Positions 25,315 to 34,675 of a stretch of 64,000 bases of DNA are shown here, piece after piece. Under the pieces are notes generated by a model. The model was not told the DNA's origin, searched no databases, and saw nothing but the letters and a program-made list of their open reading frames with translations. Every line of letters begins with the position of its first letter. Position 1 is the stretch's first letter. The DNA comes from Nitrospira sp. CR1.1 (lineage in GTDB: Bacteria; Nitrospirota; Nitrospiria; Nitrospirales; Nitrospiraceae), in the NCBI GenBank assembly GCA_014055465.1, contig WIAF01000013.1:1-64000 (forward strand). The letters are read 5' to 3'. Position numbers and translations under genes: made by a program.

Positions 25315-26115
25315 TCACACCGCCGCCAGCACCTCGAACTCCACTTCCCCGATCTCCAGAATCGATACTTCACGGTCGTCCACGAGAAACGTCTTTTGAC
25401 CGACTCCTCCTGCCAATCCTACGCCAAGATCAACCCATTCGGTGATCCGGCCGAGACGCACCTGATCATCCGGGTCTAACTCCGAACCGGCATAGAGCAC
25501 CGGAAGAAATACATCACCCACCGGTCCGTCCTCGATTTCCAACGACGCCGGCGCCCACAATAAATCTCGCAAGTGCTTTGGCTGCGGGATGACAACTTTG
25601 CGAATCCGCTCGAATGGCACCCAGATGTATGAGTCACGTACGATGACTTCCAGAATGCCCGCCGTGCGGTCGTCGGTGTCGCGAAAAGACGTAAAGGGAT
25701 GGCCCTTTATCCTGCCACGTATTTCGGGCCGTTCACGCTGAGCCCGCTCATACAGCGCCTTGGCTTCGGCCACGTGATGCTCGCGCAGCTGGTTATGCGC
25801 ATCCATCGAGCGCACGACATGTTCAGGAGGATCAAACAGAAAGCCCGGCTTGATTCCCTCGGCAAACATTCGCCGCCGGATGCTTTCCGCACGGAGAATA
25901 TTCTTGTAGATCTCCACACCGATGCCGACTTTTTCGTTTTGATGTCCGATGACGTCAAGCTGACGGTGAGCACGTTCATAGTCGCCGGCGAAGCACAGAA
26001 GTTCAAAGAGAAAGGTTCGCAGTCGGGCGTCCGTCGGATGCCGTTTGATATCCTGATTGAGTTCGCTAATTGCGGCGGAAAGGTGATGTTGATCGAGTAA
26101 CTCCTTAGCTCCCAT
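25315..26115 (-). CDS. tagJ: TagJ/ImpE (SciE-like) accessory protein
   Basis: I start at the ATG at 26115 (266 residues) because GGAGGTG lies five bases upstream; a longer reading from 26163 has no such site. The N-terminal part is a TPR-like helical domain (LSAAISELNQDIKRHPTDARLRTFLFELLCFAGDYERAHRQL), and the C-terminal part contains IWVPFERIRKVVIPQPKHLRDLLWAPA and IEDGPVGDVFLPVLYAGS, diagnostic of the ImpE/SciE family. TagJ binds TssB and modulates sheath interaction with ClpV in systems that have it. Its presence is typical of one T6SS lineage. Confidence 0.9.
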   Translation of the reverse strand: MGAKELLDQHHLSAAISELNQDIKRHPTDARLRTFLFELLCFAGDYERAHRQLDVIGHQNEKVGIGVEIYKNILRAESIRRRMFAEGIKPGFLFDPPEHVVRSMDAHNQLREHHVAEAKALYERAQRERPEIRGRIKGHPFTSFRDTDDRTAGILEVIVRDSYIWVPFERIRKVVIPQPKHLRDLLWAPASLEIEDGPVGDVFLPVLYAGSELDPDDQVRLGRITEWVDLGVGLAGGVGQKTFLVDDREVSILEIGEVEFEVLAAV

Positions 26116-26298
26116 ACAAACACCTCCGCTAGGCTGGAAGGGGTTCAATCCTAGTGAAATCACAGGAAAAGCGCAAGGCTATCCTGCGGCAAATACGTGT
26201 ATTCCACGGTCTTTCCATCTCCCCATCGAAACTCGTGGGACCGGCGGTACGCTATGCAGCGCTGCCTTCGGCACAGAGAATTGACTTCTGCGCATCCC

Positions 26299-27258
26299 TT
26301 ATGCCCTGAGTCCGGACACCCGTTGCAGGAACGCCTCCAATGTCACCTCGCCTTCCTCAAGAAGCGCGCGTCCCGGGTGGGACAATTCTTCCCCATCTGT
26401 GCCCGCACCGGGCGGCTCATTCTCCCAACTTTCCGGATGGATGAGATATAGCAACAATTGAGGGGTCGGGCATTCCAGCGACACAAACAACACGGGCTTG
26501 CCACTGGTAAGCCACCGATTCCAGAAGAGGAGCCCGGCATCGAGTCTGTGGTTGGACGCATGAGATACCACGTCCATCCAAAACGGCAGGTCATAGGTCT
26601 CCTCCTTGCTGGTAGACAACAGAGGCAATTTTGCCAGCCACTGGAGTGGAGTCGACGAATTGCATCCTGCTCCCCAGCGTAACAACGACTGCAGTGCCCG
26701 GCGTTTCCGGGAATTTTCAAACCCGCCAAATAGATCAGTCCAGTGATCACGCAGCCGGTGACGGAGCAGTTCTGCGTGGTATCGCGACTCGACAGAAGAC
26801 GTCTCAGGCCCTTCCACCGGTGTCAGCGCCTGTAAGCGAAATTGCAACCGAGCCAGATCAGACTCGGCACCGACATCCGCCAACACACGGTGACTTTGCG
26901 CGAAGAACTCCTTGAAATGCATCGGCGCACACCAGGGGAGCTCATGAAACTCTTCCCTCTCCAACAGCAGATACACCAGGAATGGGAACTCCCGTCCCGC
27001 CTTATCCTGACTCGGCTTGAGGAGCCCGATCAGGAATCGCTTCCCGTGACGAGGCACGTATAAAAACCCCCATGGGTCCCCTTGTGTAAAATCCCTGGAC
27101 CAGGAGGATCCCAGGTGCGATTTCGCGTGGTACATCCCTTCGCGAAGCCATCGGTCCAAGTCATCAATTTCGGCACCTGAGGCCTGACACCGGATAAATT
27201 CTGCGGACAGCGGGAGCTTTCCGTAATACCCAAGGGTAGAGCTATACATCTGAGTCAC
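26299..27258 (-). CDS. tagF: TagF-type T6SS regulator
   Basis: The 319-residue protein has the TagF (BMA_A0400) domain at its N-terminus: LGYYGKLPLSAEFIRCQ near 9-25, DLDRWLREGM around 33-42, GFLYVPRHGKRFLIGLLKPSQDKAGREFPFLVYL at about 64-97. TagF represses assembly post-translationally, acting with the threonine phosphorylation pathway and FHA proteins. No phosphatase domain is fused to it. Its start overlaps the tssM stop codon by four bases (ATGA). A 183-base gap with no gene separates its end from tagJ. Confidence 0.9.
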   Translation of the reverse strand: MTQMYSSTLGYYGKLPLSAEFIRCQASGAEIDDLDRWLREGMYHAKSHLGSSWSRDFTQGDPWGFLYVPRHGKRFLIGLLKPSQDKAGREFPFLVYLLLEREEFHELPWCAPMHFKEFFAQSHRVLADVGAESDLARLQFRLQALTPVEGPETSSVESRYHAELLRHRLRDHWTDLFGGFENSRKRRALQSLLRWGAGCNSSTPLQWLAKLPLLSTSKEETYDLPFWMDVVSHASNHRLDAGLLFWNRWLTSGKPVLFVSLECPTPQLLLYLIHPESWENEPPGAGTDGEELSHPGRALLEEGEVTLEAFLQRVSGLRA

Positions 27259-30200
27259 ATGAGGTGCTGCGCGCAGTTGAACTGCTCAAAAAATCCGGAA
27301 CGGAATGGATTCCTGGCACTCCGGCCCTTCACGTCATACCGAACTTGTAATGGCTTTGTATCCGGGGACTGCAGTTCCCATCGGACCTTGACCATGACGT
27401 CGCTATGATCGGCCGTCTCAACCAACCCGGCATTCATAAGTTTGAAGAGTCCCCAGACATCTTTGTACTCCTTTGTGACCCAGGCGTTGCCCACCTGGAC
27501 AAGAAGCGTGGCTCCGACTGCAGGTGTGGGCCCCGGCCATTTCATCTCCCACCATTCCTGCGGTTCCATGCGATAACGGAGCGGTTGACCGCCCACATCC
27601 AGTCGGACCTCGGTGACAGTTCGACCGGCAAATCCCTGTGGCGGGTATGGATAGACCTCTAGAACCGTTCCCAGATCGGGAGAGCCTTTGGTAAAGAGAC
27701 CATCTGAAATAAATTTGGCCCTCTCCATCGACTCCAAAAACGCATCCGAGAAAGTCATTCCGACTCCGTTCCAAGCCTTGCGAACCAGCCGTTCACCACT
27801 CTCCTCCATAAACGCCTTCAGTTCTGCCTGGTAAAAGCGCCACAGAGTGCCATTGGAGGGGTGAAAGAAATCCACGACGTCGGCAACCACCGCATCCTCG
27901 CCCGACGGACGAAACGGGAACCTCCCTTCAATCGTCCGTTGACAGGCCTGAAAGACGTCGGCGCCCCAGCGCCGATCGATATCCGATCGGGTTCGCTCCA
28001 GCACACCTCGCATGGTCATCAACCATGGTTCGGACAACACCGCCAACATCGACTCACGCAATTCAGCATCCAGCTTCTGGAGCAACGCGTCCGTTTTAAT
28101 GATTCCTTGCAGAAGGTCATTGGACTCTCCCGCCACGATACTCCTCGCAAGGGCTTTCGTGTCCGGACCTACGGTCTCCGAGCGGAGAACTGGCCGAAAC
28201 ACCTGATGCGCCTTTCGTAACTCTGCCAGATATTGGGTAAAGGGAGCCTCCTCTTTCGCATCCTTCGGGACCGCGATCAGGTTATGCATGGCGAGAAAGT
28301 GTATGGTCACTCCGCCGGGAAATTCCGCGGAATCCGGGTCCCTTTTTGTCTTCTCAAATTTCTTGCCGACAGATTCCAACCCCAACTTCTCTTTGACCTT
28401 TCCCAGCAGACCGGCGGCCGTATCCTGGAGTTTTGCGATACCCTCTGGCTCAGGCACGGTATGATGGTCCACCGCTTCCAATATTCTCAGGAACGGCGAA
28501 TCTGTCTGGCTCAGCGTTGAGAGCAATTCCTCCATATTCGCCGGAGTCACGGCCGGGCCAAGTTTCAGTGACTTCAGGAACGCGCGCCAATGAAGCACAT
28601 AATCCTGGAAATAGAGCTTCTTCATGCCCCGCTCGAGATCGATCTGTTGCGTATCAGACTCACCAATGACCCAGGCTTCGTTTCCGAGACCTTCGAGCAC
28701 CCGCGTCATGGCGCTCTGAAACGGTCCCTTCCACCCCTCATGGGTAAACACACCTGGGACACTATAGTCGCTCAGCAGACTGCCCTGATGACTGCCTTGA
28801 AGCGCTGTTTCGACGGAAAAGGGGCGCAGCGATTCGTCTATTTCACGAAGAGCGAGGCCATAGAGGCGTTCCACAATGGGAATATCACGCAGTTGCTCCT
28901 GCGCGCTTGCCACGAGATGCTTGTTTAATTCGACGCGTCCCTGCCGCACACGAGCCAGATACCTGGCGTAGAGGGTCATGTGCCGCCTGATACTTGATTG
29001 CACCCAGTCGGGAACAGCATAGGTCGCATACAGGCGGCTCAGTTGCTCGCTCCAGTGCGCACTCAGCCACCGCTCTAGATAGGCAGTGCTCACGCGCTTG
29101 GGCTCACCCAGCATGATGTAGGCCTTGAGCATGGCATAATAGTAATCACTCGAATGCCCTGCCGTTCGCGGGACATCCCCTGCCGTAAACCGATATAACT
29201 CGTCTTCCATGTAGCGCTTGGTTGGAATGAGGAAGATCTTTTCGAACTGTCTCGCATAGACCTCCTGAAGATCATCGAGAAGCCGTTCGCCACGATAAAA
29301 ACCCCATAGACGCGGAGGCGCGCCGTTCTGGGTATAGGACAGAAGCTCGTCGAAACGATCGCCCAGCTTATCAAGGTACTCCGTGTTCCTTTCAAGACTT
29401 GCCGCATCCGTCAATGCGACGTCCGGCGCATTCAACGCTGCGGACAAGGTACCGCTGACCAGCGCCTTGTTCCCGATGTAGGACCATGCGAGCGCGACAA
29501 CGGAAACGGCGATAAACACCGTCGCCGCGGCAAAGGAGGCAACGCGCAGGAAACCACGTTGCTTGTGGATGGTCGTCGTAGGCCCGGCCAGAAAGTGATC
29601 GGGAAAGATCACATCAGTAAAGAGATCCTTCAGGAAGTAGCTCTTCGTCTCTGCCGGCGAGAGCATTGAGGCGACCATCTCGCCAAGTCCGGAAGCCCTG
29701 CTGATGGCCCCCAAGATCCGATCGATCGGTGCGCCCTCCTGTGTCCCGCTCGTCAAATAGAATCCCCGGAACATCGGATTCTCCTGATACGGATTTGCTT
29801 GAAACAACACATCCACAAAATGGGTCAATTTGTCGGTCGCAGACGCCAGCTGGAGAGGAAACGTGAAAATATTGAGCTTGTACGGTCCCCGCGCGTTCAC
29901 GAGGCGCACGAGCCGCCGGGATCTCACGGAGGTGAGCAACTGATCAAATTCGGCCTGAAAGCGTACATGCGCCGGTTCCTTGGCGGAGCTCTTGGAGAAC
30001 GTGCAGCCCCAGACTTTCTCCCGTTCACTCTTCGTCAGCTCTTCAAAAAATTCAACAAAACCCCTTACCAAGTCGCACTTGGTAAAAATGAGATAGATGG
30101 GAAAGGTAATCCCGAGATGTGTCATCAATTCATCGACTCGGCTGCGGATTTTCTTGGCATGAGCCTCTAACTCTTCTTCACCGGCCTGCATCAGATCAGC

Positions 30201-30884
30201 AATACTGATCGCCACGAGGATTCCGTTGATGGGTTTCTCCTTCCGACATCGCTTCAACAGATCGAGAAAGCCCAGCCATTCTTTCTGATCTTCCTCATGC
30301 GTGACATAACGACCGGCCGTATCAAGCAGCACCGCGTCATTGGTAAACCACCAGTCGCAGTTTCTCGTTCCTCCCATACCCTGCAGTCCCTTACCCGACT
30401 CGCCGAGATAGGGAAACTGCAAACCAGAATGGCGCAGAGCTGTGGTCTTTCCCGACGCAGGCGGGCCGATAAACATATACCAGGGCAACGCGTAGAGAGC
30501 GGCTTTCCCCTTGAGCCCTTTCCCGATATTGGACTCTTTCAACGCCGCCACGCCCTTGTCGAACTGGCGACGCAACGCTTCCAGCTCTTCCTTATGATCT
30601 GCTCTGGCCGCCGCCACCTGTACCTGCGCTTGCTGTTGAAGCGATGCTTCCAATTGGGTTGCACGGCGCTGCGAGACCAGATGGTGAACGATATAAAAGA
30701 TGAACCGAAGTAGGCCGATGAGGATGATCACCTGCACTCGGCTTTCGACTGATTCCAGCCCCATCTGAGGTCCGATCAACCACACCAGCCAGATCAGACA
30801 GACCACTCCGAACTCGATCACCAAGCGCGGATGCCGCAGTATGGCCACCACGAGCGATTTGAGCTTTGAGAATAACGCCATCAT
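27255..30884 (-). CDS. tssM: TssM (IcmF-type) inner-membrane complex protein
   Basis: The 1209-residue protein has two N-terminal membrane helices (about 22-38 and 50-70), a cytoplasmic NTPase-like domain with Walker A GPPASGKT at 140-147 and LLDTAGRY near 186-193, and a third membrane helix around 430-455 (VASFAAATVFIAVSVVALAW). The remainder is the periplasmic arm that contacts TssJ. TssM, TssL and TssJ form the trans-envelope complex that docks the baseplate. A ribosome binding site GGAGGTG precedes the start. The gene overlaps tssL upstream and tagF downstream by four bases each, which indicates coupled translation. The Walker A motif is intact. Confidence 0.96.
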   Translation of the reverse strand: MMALFSKLKSLVVAILRHPRLVIEFGVVCLIWLVWLIGPQMGLESVESRVQVIILIGLLRFIFYIVHHLVSQRRATQLEASLQQQAQVQVAAARADHKEELEALRRQFDKGVAALKESNIGKGLKGKAALYALPWYMFIGPPASGKTTALRHSGLQFPYLGESGKGLQGMGGTRNCDWWFTNDAVLLDTAGRYVTHEEDQKEWLGFLDLLKRCRKEKPINGILVAISIADLMQAGEEELEAHAKKIRSRVDELMTHLGITFPIYLIFTKCDLVRGFVEFFEELTKSEREKVWGCTFSKSSAKEPAHVRFQAEFDQLLTSVRSRRLVRLVNARGPYKLNIFTFPLQLASATDKLTHFVDVLFQANPYQENPMFRGFYLTSGTQEGAPIDRILGAISRASGLGEMVASMLSPAETKSYFLKDLFTDVIFPDHFLAGPTTTIHKQRGFLRVASFAAATVFIAVSVVALAWSYIGNKALVSGTLSAALNAPDVALTDAASLERNTEYLDKLGDRFDELLSYTQNGAPPRLWGFYRGERLLDDLQEVYARQFEKIFLIPTKRYMEDELYRFTAGDVPRTAGHSSDYYYAMLKAYIMLGEPKRVSTAYLERWLSAHWSEQLSRLYATYAVPDWVQSSIRRHMTLYARYLARVRQGRVELNKHLVASAQEQLRDIPIVERLYGLALREIDESLRPFSVETALQGSHQGSLLSDYSVPGVFTHEGWKGPFQSAMTRVLEGLGNEAWVIGESDTQQIDLERGMKKLYFQDYVLHWRAFLKSLKLGPAVTPANMEELLSTLSQTDSPFLRILEAVDHHTVPEPEGIAKLQDTAAGLLGKVKEKLGLESVGKKFEKTKRDPDSAEFPGGVTIHFLAMHNLIAVPKDAKEEAPFTQYLAELRKAHQVFRPVLRSETVGPDTKALARSIVAGESNDLLQGIIKTDALLQKLDAELRESMLAVLSEPWLMTMRGVLERTRSDIDRRWGADVFQACQRTIEGRFPFRPSGEDAVVADVVDFFHPSNGTLWRFYQAELKAFMEESGERLVRKAWNGVGMTFSDAFLESMERAKFISDGLFTKGSPDLGTVLEVYPYPPQGFAGRTVTEVRLDVGGQPLRYRMEPQEWWEMKWPGPTPAVGATLLVQVGNAWVTKEYKDVWGLFKLMNAGLVETADHSDVMVKVRWELQSPDTKPLQVRYDVKGRSARNPFRSGFFEQFNCAQHLM

Positions 30885-31579
30885 CCCCGCACCTCCTGCA
30901 GGAGGCGCTTCAATTCATGGTTCACATAATCGACGTCTTGTCCGATCAAGAATGACAATCCGATGTAGAACAAGAGCACCAAGGAAGCACTGGTCACCAC
31001 AATGACCCACACAGGGAGTTCACGCTTGACCATCTCAAGCAACTCTTCCGGACGCCGCCCCCGCGGCGACAGCGGTGGGATCTCCCCGCGTTTTCCTTGA
31101 ATTTGGCGTGTCACATCTTCAACCAGACCACGTAGTCGTTCACGATTTTCCAGCTTGTACTGCCCCTCGAACCCGAGCATCAGACAATAGGTATAGAGTT
31201 CCAGCAGATCGGCGTTGACCGGAATTCCCCCGCGAATATTCTCCACGCGTTTGAAAAACCCTTCCCCCGCAACAAATTCGCCGAAAAATTCATATTGCAG
31301 TGGCCGTGCCGCCCATTCGTCCTTGTGCGGCCAGCGCGAGTTGATGAGCATCTCGTCGATAAATGCGGCGACGGCATAGCGCGCTTGAGCCAACGTCTCT
31401 TGAGAGAGGCCAGCCGCGCGCCCACTTTCCTCTGCCGATTGAAACAATTGATGAAGCCGGGCTCGCAGGCTCTCAACGCTTCCTGGATTGGTCGCGTCAC
31501 GTAGTTGTACGCCCAGGACCAAGAGGTCATTGAACACATCGCTCAGCGCACTCGTCTTCTCAGCCTGAACGGTAGCCAT
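30881..31579 (-). CDS. tssL: TssL (DotU-type) inner-membrane complex protein
   Basis: The 232-residue protein has the DotU domain: AVAAFIDEMLINSRWPHKDEWAARPLQYEFFGEFVAGEGFFKRVE near 70-115 and LLELYTYCLMLGFEGQYKL around 125-143. A single C-terminal membrane helix (VWVIVVTSASLVLLFYIGL) lies at about 190-210. There is no peptidoglycan-binding OmpA extension. It anchors the baseplate to the membrane complex. It begins six bases after tssK and overlaps tssM by four bases. Confidence 0.95.
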   Translation of the reverse strand: MATVQAEKTSALSDVFNDLLVLGVQLRDATNPGSVESLRARLHQLFQSAEESGRAAGLSQETLAQARYAVAAFIDEMLINSRWPHKDEWAARPLQYEFFGEFVAGEGFFKRVENIRGGIPVNADLLELYTYCLMLGFEGQYKLENRERLRGLVEDVTRQIQGKRGEIPPLSPRGRRPEELLEMVKRELPVWVIVVTSASLVLLFYIGLSFLIGQDVDYVNHELKRLLQEVRG

Positions 31580-31585
31580 GGTTGT

Positions 31586-32941
31586 TCACTCCTTCGTCGC
31601 CAGCAGCTGCAGCCGAAGCGATTGCAAGCTTTGGGGAACATGCAGGGCCACAATCTGGGACCTTTTGATCTCTTCCCAGAACACGCCTCGATCGTCCAGG
31701 CGAAAGTATTGCTGGCCGACCCGGACCGGCAATGTGGCCGGCGGCCGCGGAGTATGGTACAGACGGACGCCCGGCATGGCGGCAGCCACAATCTCTTTCA
31801 GCTTCGTCGGCGAGCCAATCCTGATGAATTGCGGCACCTGCTGGCGAATCTGGTCCTCGCTCAAATCTCCGGCCACCACCAAGAAGAACTGAGACGATGC
31901 GAACGGGCGGCTTTCCGGTACTCGCCCGACCCATACATTGTCCCCGCTTGCCTCGAGTGGGATGGTCAGATAGTGCGTCGGCTGGAATCGGTCTAGGATG
32001 GCACGAATACGATGATCCAGCTCTTCGAACGTTGCCGACAGATTGTCATGGCGATAAGGAGGCACCTCCAGCGTCTCCATCGGACCCGCCAGCATCGTGA
32101 GCGCGCCAGCCAGCCGGGCAAGGACGAGGTAAAGATGTTCCGGATGCACCTTTTCGACGAGACTCATGTGCTGCAGGGTGGGCAACGTGGCCACGAGGGC
32201 GGCGATGAGGTGATATTTACCTAAATCCATCCCGATGGCTTCCAGTATCCCGCGCTGGGCGTTGCCATACGATCCGATTTGAGCAGCTAGGAGTTCAATG
32301 AGGCCGCGGAGCAGTCGCAGCAGGTACGGAGAAGCGGAAATCCACACGCATGACGGGATATAGGTCTCTTTCAGAGCGATGGCACCGGCCGGAGTTCTGA
32401 GCAACTCGCCGAGCTTCAGGACCACCATGTCGGTTGTCGGTTCACCAGAAAATAAAATACGGAGGGTTTTTTTTGCGACCAGGATCTCACGCGAATTTCC
32501 GCCCGTCGTGGTGTCCTTCCGTTCTATGTATGCAGAAGAATATCGAGCGGCTCGAGATCCCGAATCGCCCTCCAGCGCGCAGTTGATGCCTTCCGTCTGT
32601 TCAACCGGAACTGCCAGAAACACATCCAGATGATCGACCGAGGCCGGAAACATATCGCCGATGAGACGCGTTTGGGGGGCCGAATCATCTTCCGGAATCT
32701 TTACGATGAGTCCGTCCGGCAATACCCCATGAAAGCCGAGCAAGGTAACTCGCCCGTTCGACAACCCGTCATGATCGAAGTCCAGACGCAGCGCTCCAGA
32801 GCCAAAGGCAATCAACGCATGGAAACGCTCATTCAGCTGCCACTCGTAAGATTGGTCCCACTGTTGAAATAACTGCGGCGTGAGGAGCATCCCCTCACTC
32901 CAGACGACTCGTTGGTTGTTCTCCATTGTGATGTCCGGCAC
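31586..32941 (-). CDS. tssK: TssK baseplate-membrane linker
   Basis: The 451-residue protein opens with RVVWSEGMLLTPQLFQQWDQSYEWQL, the family signature (V.WsEGmlL.PqhFQq...y). GALRLDFDHDGLSNGRVTL and the FPLSVD-like PASVDHLDVFLAVP follow. TssK trimers connect baseplate wedges to TssL and TssM. Length and ends are normal. The gene lies nine bases after tssJ and six before tssL. Confidence 0.95.
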   Translation of the reverse strand: MPDITMENNQRVVWSEGMLLTPQLFQQWDQSYEWQLNERFHALIAFGSGALRLDFDHDGLSNGRVTLLGFHGVLPDGLIVKIPEDDSAPQTRLIGDMFPASVDHLDVFLAVPVEQTEGINCALEGDSGSRAARYSSAYIERKDTTTGGNSREILVAKKTLRILFSGEPTTDMVVLKLGELLRTPAGAIALKETYIPSCVWISASPYLLRLLRGLIELLAAQIGSYGNAQRGILEAIGMDLGKYHLIAALVATLPTLQHMSLVEKVHPEHLYLVLARLAGALTMLAGPMETLEVPPYRHDNLSATFEELDHRIRAILDRFQPTHYLTIPLEASGDNVWVGRVPESRPFASSQFFLVVAGDLSEDQIRQQVPQFIRIGSPTKLKEIVAAAMPGVRLYHTPRPPATLPVRVGQQYFRLDDRGVFWEEIKRSQIVALHVPQSLQSLRLQLLATKE

Positions 32942-32950
32942 CCTTCCTGG

Positions 32951-33442
32951 TTAGTCCTTCAATGTCAGCTTGTGTTCATCCAAGATGAATTTGACTCTCG
33001 GAGTCCTGAACGGAACCCACGAGGACACGTCTGAAGATGTGATCTGTCGCCACAACTCCCCTTCCGGTTTGCGGAATAACGCCATGATTCCCAAAAACTG
33101 AACGCCCTTTTTCTGATCCACCTGCAACTCGACAGAGGTCTTGGTTTCAGGATAGACCGTGACTTCCTGACGTTCGAGAAGATCGCCCTCCAGCACTTTC
33201 TCATCATTCTTCCAAAGCGCTCGGAAATCAGCCCGCTCAAAACGCTCTCTGTTTTTCAGTTGATAGACGCGCACGACGACGGACAAGGGAGCGCCAGATT
33301 CATCTGGATTCAGTCGGTGGGTCGGCAGGAGCGTCACGCGGACATCTTTCACCCCGCTTCCGCAGCCGACTGTGATCCCTCCCATGAGGAGCATGAGCAG
33401 GCAGACAGAAAGGTTAAAGATCGCGTTTCGTCTTCTGTACAT
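32951..33442 (-). CDS. tssJ: TssJ outer-membrane lipoprotein
   Basis: I start at the ATG at 33442 (163 residues), which has AAGGGG eight bases upstream; a longer reading from 33484 lacks such a site. The signal peptide ends in ITVGC with the lipid-modified Cys27. The mature part has the TssJ fold motifs: LSVVVRVYQLKNRERFERADF near 54-74, LWKNDEKVLEGDLLERQEVTVYP and FLGIMALFRKPEGELWR. TssJ anchors TssM to the outer membrane. It overlaps the end of tagH by 29 bases. Confidence 0.92.
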   Translation of the reverse strand: MYRRRNAIFNLSVCLLMLLMGGITVGCGSGVKDVRVTLLPTHRLNPDESGAPLSVVVRVYQLKNRERFERADFRALWKNDEKVLEGDLLERQEVTVYPETKTSVELQVDQKKGVQFLGIMALFRKPEGELWRQITSSDVSSWVPFRTPRVKFILDEHKLTLKD

Positions 33443-34667
33443 CCAAATACCCCTTCGCAAAATGTGGTGCCAATATTTGTTCAAAGATCCTGACCTCTTC
33501 CTCTGTAAATCGTCGATGTTTCTGCTTGAACTGCTTCCAGACGCCCCACTTTTTAAAGAGACGAAAGGACGGAGGAAGACGCAGCGGCCCGATTTTCACA
33601 GGAGCGAGTGCGAGGTCGGCTTCAATGACCGCAGGATCGAACTCTCTCAGCACGGCCCGAAGACTCTCTTCAAACCCTTTGATCAACCCGACCTGATGAA
33701 GGGCTAAATCTCGGAAGACTCGCTCGAGATCCTCCATAACCGCTTCTACCTCATTGGGATTGGACCCAGCGTCGAGGAGATAGGCCCCCACCTGTTGTTC
33801 GTTTTCTGACTGCTTGATCTGATTAGGGGCCCAATTGAGGATACGAGTCGCCTCCACCTCCAATTCACGGGCAAACTGACGCCGACCTCGCATGGACTCG
33901 ACCAAATTGCCGAAGGTGATGTGGAGCACTCGATCGATTCGCCCGGCGAACTGACTCAGAAATTCAGCGCTCATCGGCGAGGGAACCCTCCGGCAATACT
34001 TCTGCGCAATAGCCAGGAGCCCTCGATACGCGGCCTCGTTGACAGTTGGAGGCGTACGCGCTGGTGGTTCATAGCTCACCTTCATGGGGGGCACATTCGC
34101 GGGCTGACCGAGGCGTAGAGATAACGCAGCACAAATTCTTTCGATTAGAGATCTACTGTCTGGTCCATTCTGTCGTCTCAACGCCCGGCGCAGCATATCT
34201 GACAATTCCGCTTCCCGCTCCAGCGGAGCGGCTCCACTTAATTCCGCGTAACGCCGACACAACTCATACGCAACCGCATCTGCATCTCCGCGCTGAGTCG
34301 CCGTGTGAGCTTCCTCCACCACACGATGCGCGGTGCCATTGGCTTCCGGCTTCTGCAAAGAAAAGAGAATGGTGAAATCACCAATGACAATCTGATCGCC
34401 TTCCTTCAACGGATATTCACGCTGCGGCACCAACTGCTGCTCGTTCATACAAGTGCCGTTGGTACTCCCGACATCCACCAGCACGCAGGCATGATCCTTT
34501 CGCCGGATTTCGGCATGACGCGAGGACACCATCCTCTGGGGATCCTGCAACGCCACATCGTTCGAGCAGGCCCGTCCGATGGTCACCTCCCCTTGATCAA
34601 AGACATGCACCCCTGTTTGGCCACCGCCAAGATCCTTGCGCGGCTGAATTTCCAATCGAATAGCCAT
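33414..34667 (-). CDS. tagH: TagH, FHA-domain T6SS regulator
   Basis: The 417-residue protein has an N-terminal FHA domain (about 1-100) with the phosphothreonine-binding residues in place: GR at 31-32, SSRH at 48-51 and STNGT at 68-72. A linker of about 100 residues follows, then the C-terminal TagH domain beginning near 215 (YRGLLAIAQKYCRRVPSPMSAEFLSQFAGRIDRVL). Such FHA proteins read threonine phosphorylation by PpkA-type kinases and switch on assembly. No kinase gene is visible in the window. It lies eight bases after the 436-residue gene and overlaps tssJ. Confidence 0.9.
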   Translation of the reverse strand: MAIRLEIQPRKDLGGGQTGVHVFDQGEVTIGRACSNDVALQDPQRMVSSRHAEIRRKDHACVLVDVGSTNGTCMNEQQLVPQREYPLKEGDQIVIGDFTILFSLQKPEANGTAHRVVEEAHTATQRGDADAVAYELCRRYAELSGAAPLEREAELSDMLRRALRRQNGPDSRSLIERICAALSLRLGQPANVPPMKVSYEPPARTPPTVNEAAYRGLLAIAQKYCRRVPSPMSAEFLSQFAGRIDRVLHITFGNLVESMRGRRQFARELEVEATRILNWAPNQIKQSENEQQVGAYLLDAGSNPNEVEAVMEDLERVFRDLALHQVGLIKGFEESLRAVLREFDPAVIEADLALAPVKIGPLRLPPSFRLFKKWGVWKQFKQKHRRFTEEEVRIFEQILAPHFAKGYLDVQKTKRDL

Positions 34668-34675
34668 CGAGCAAA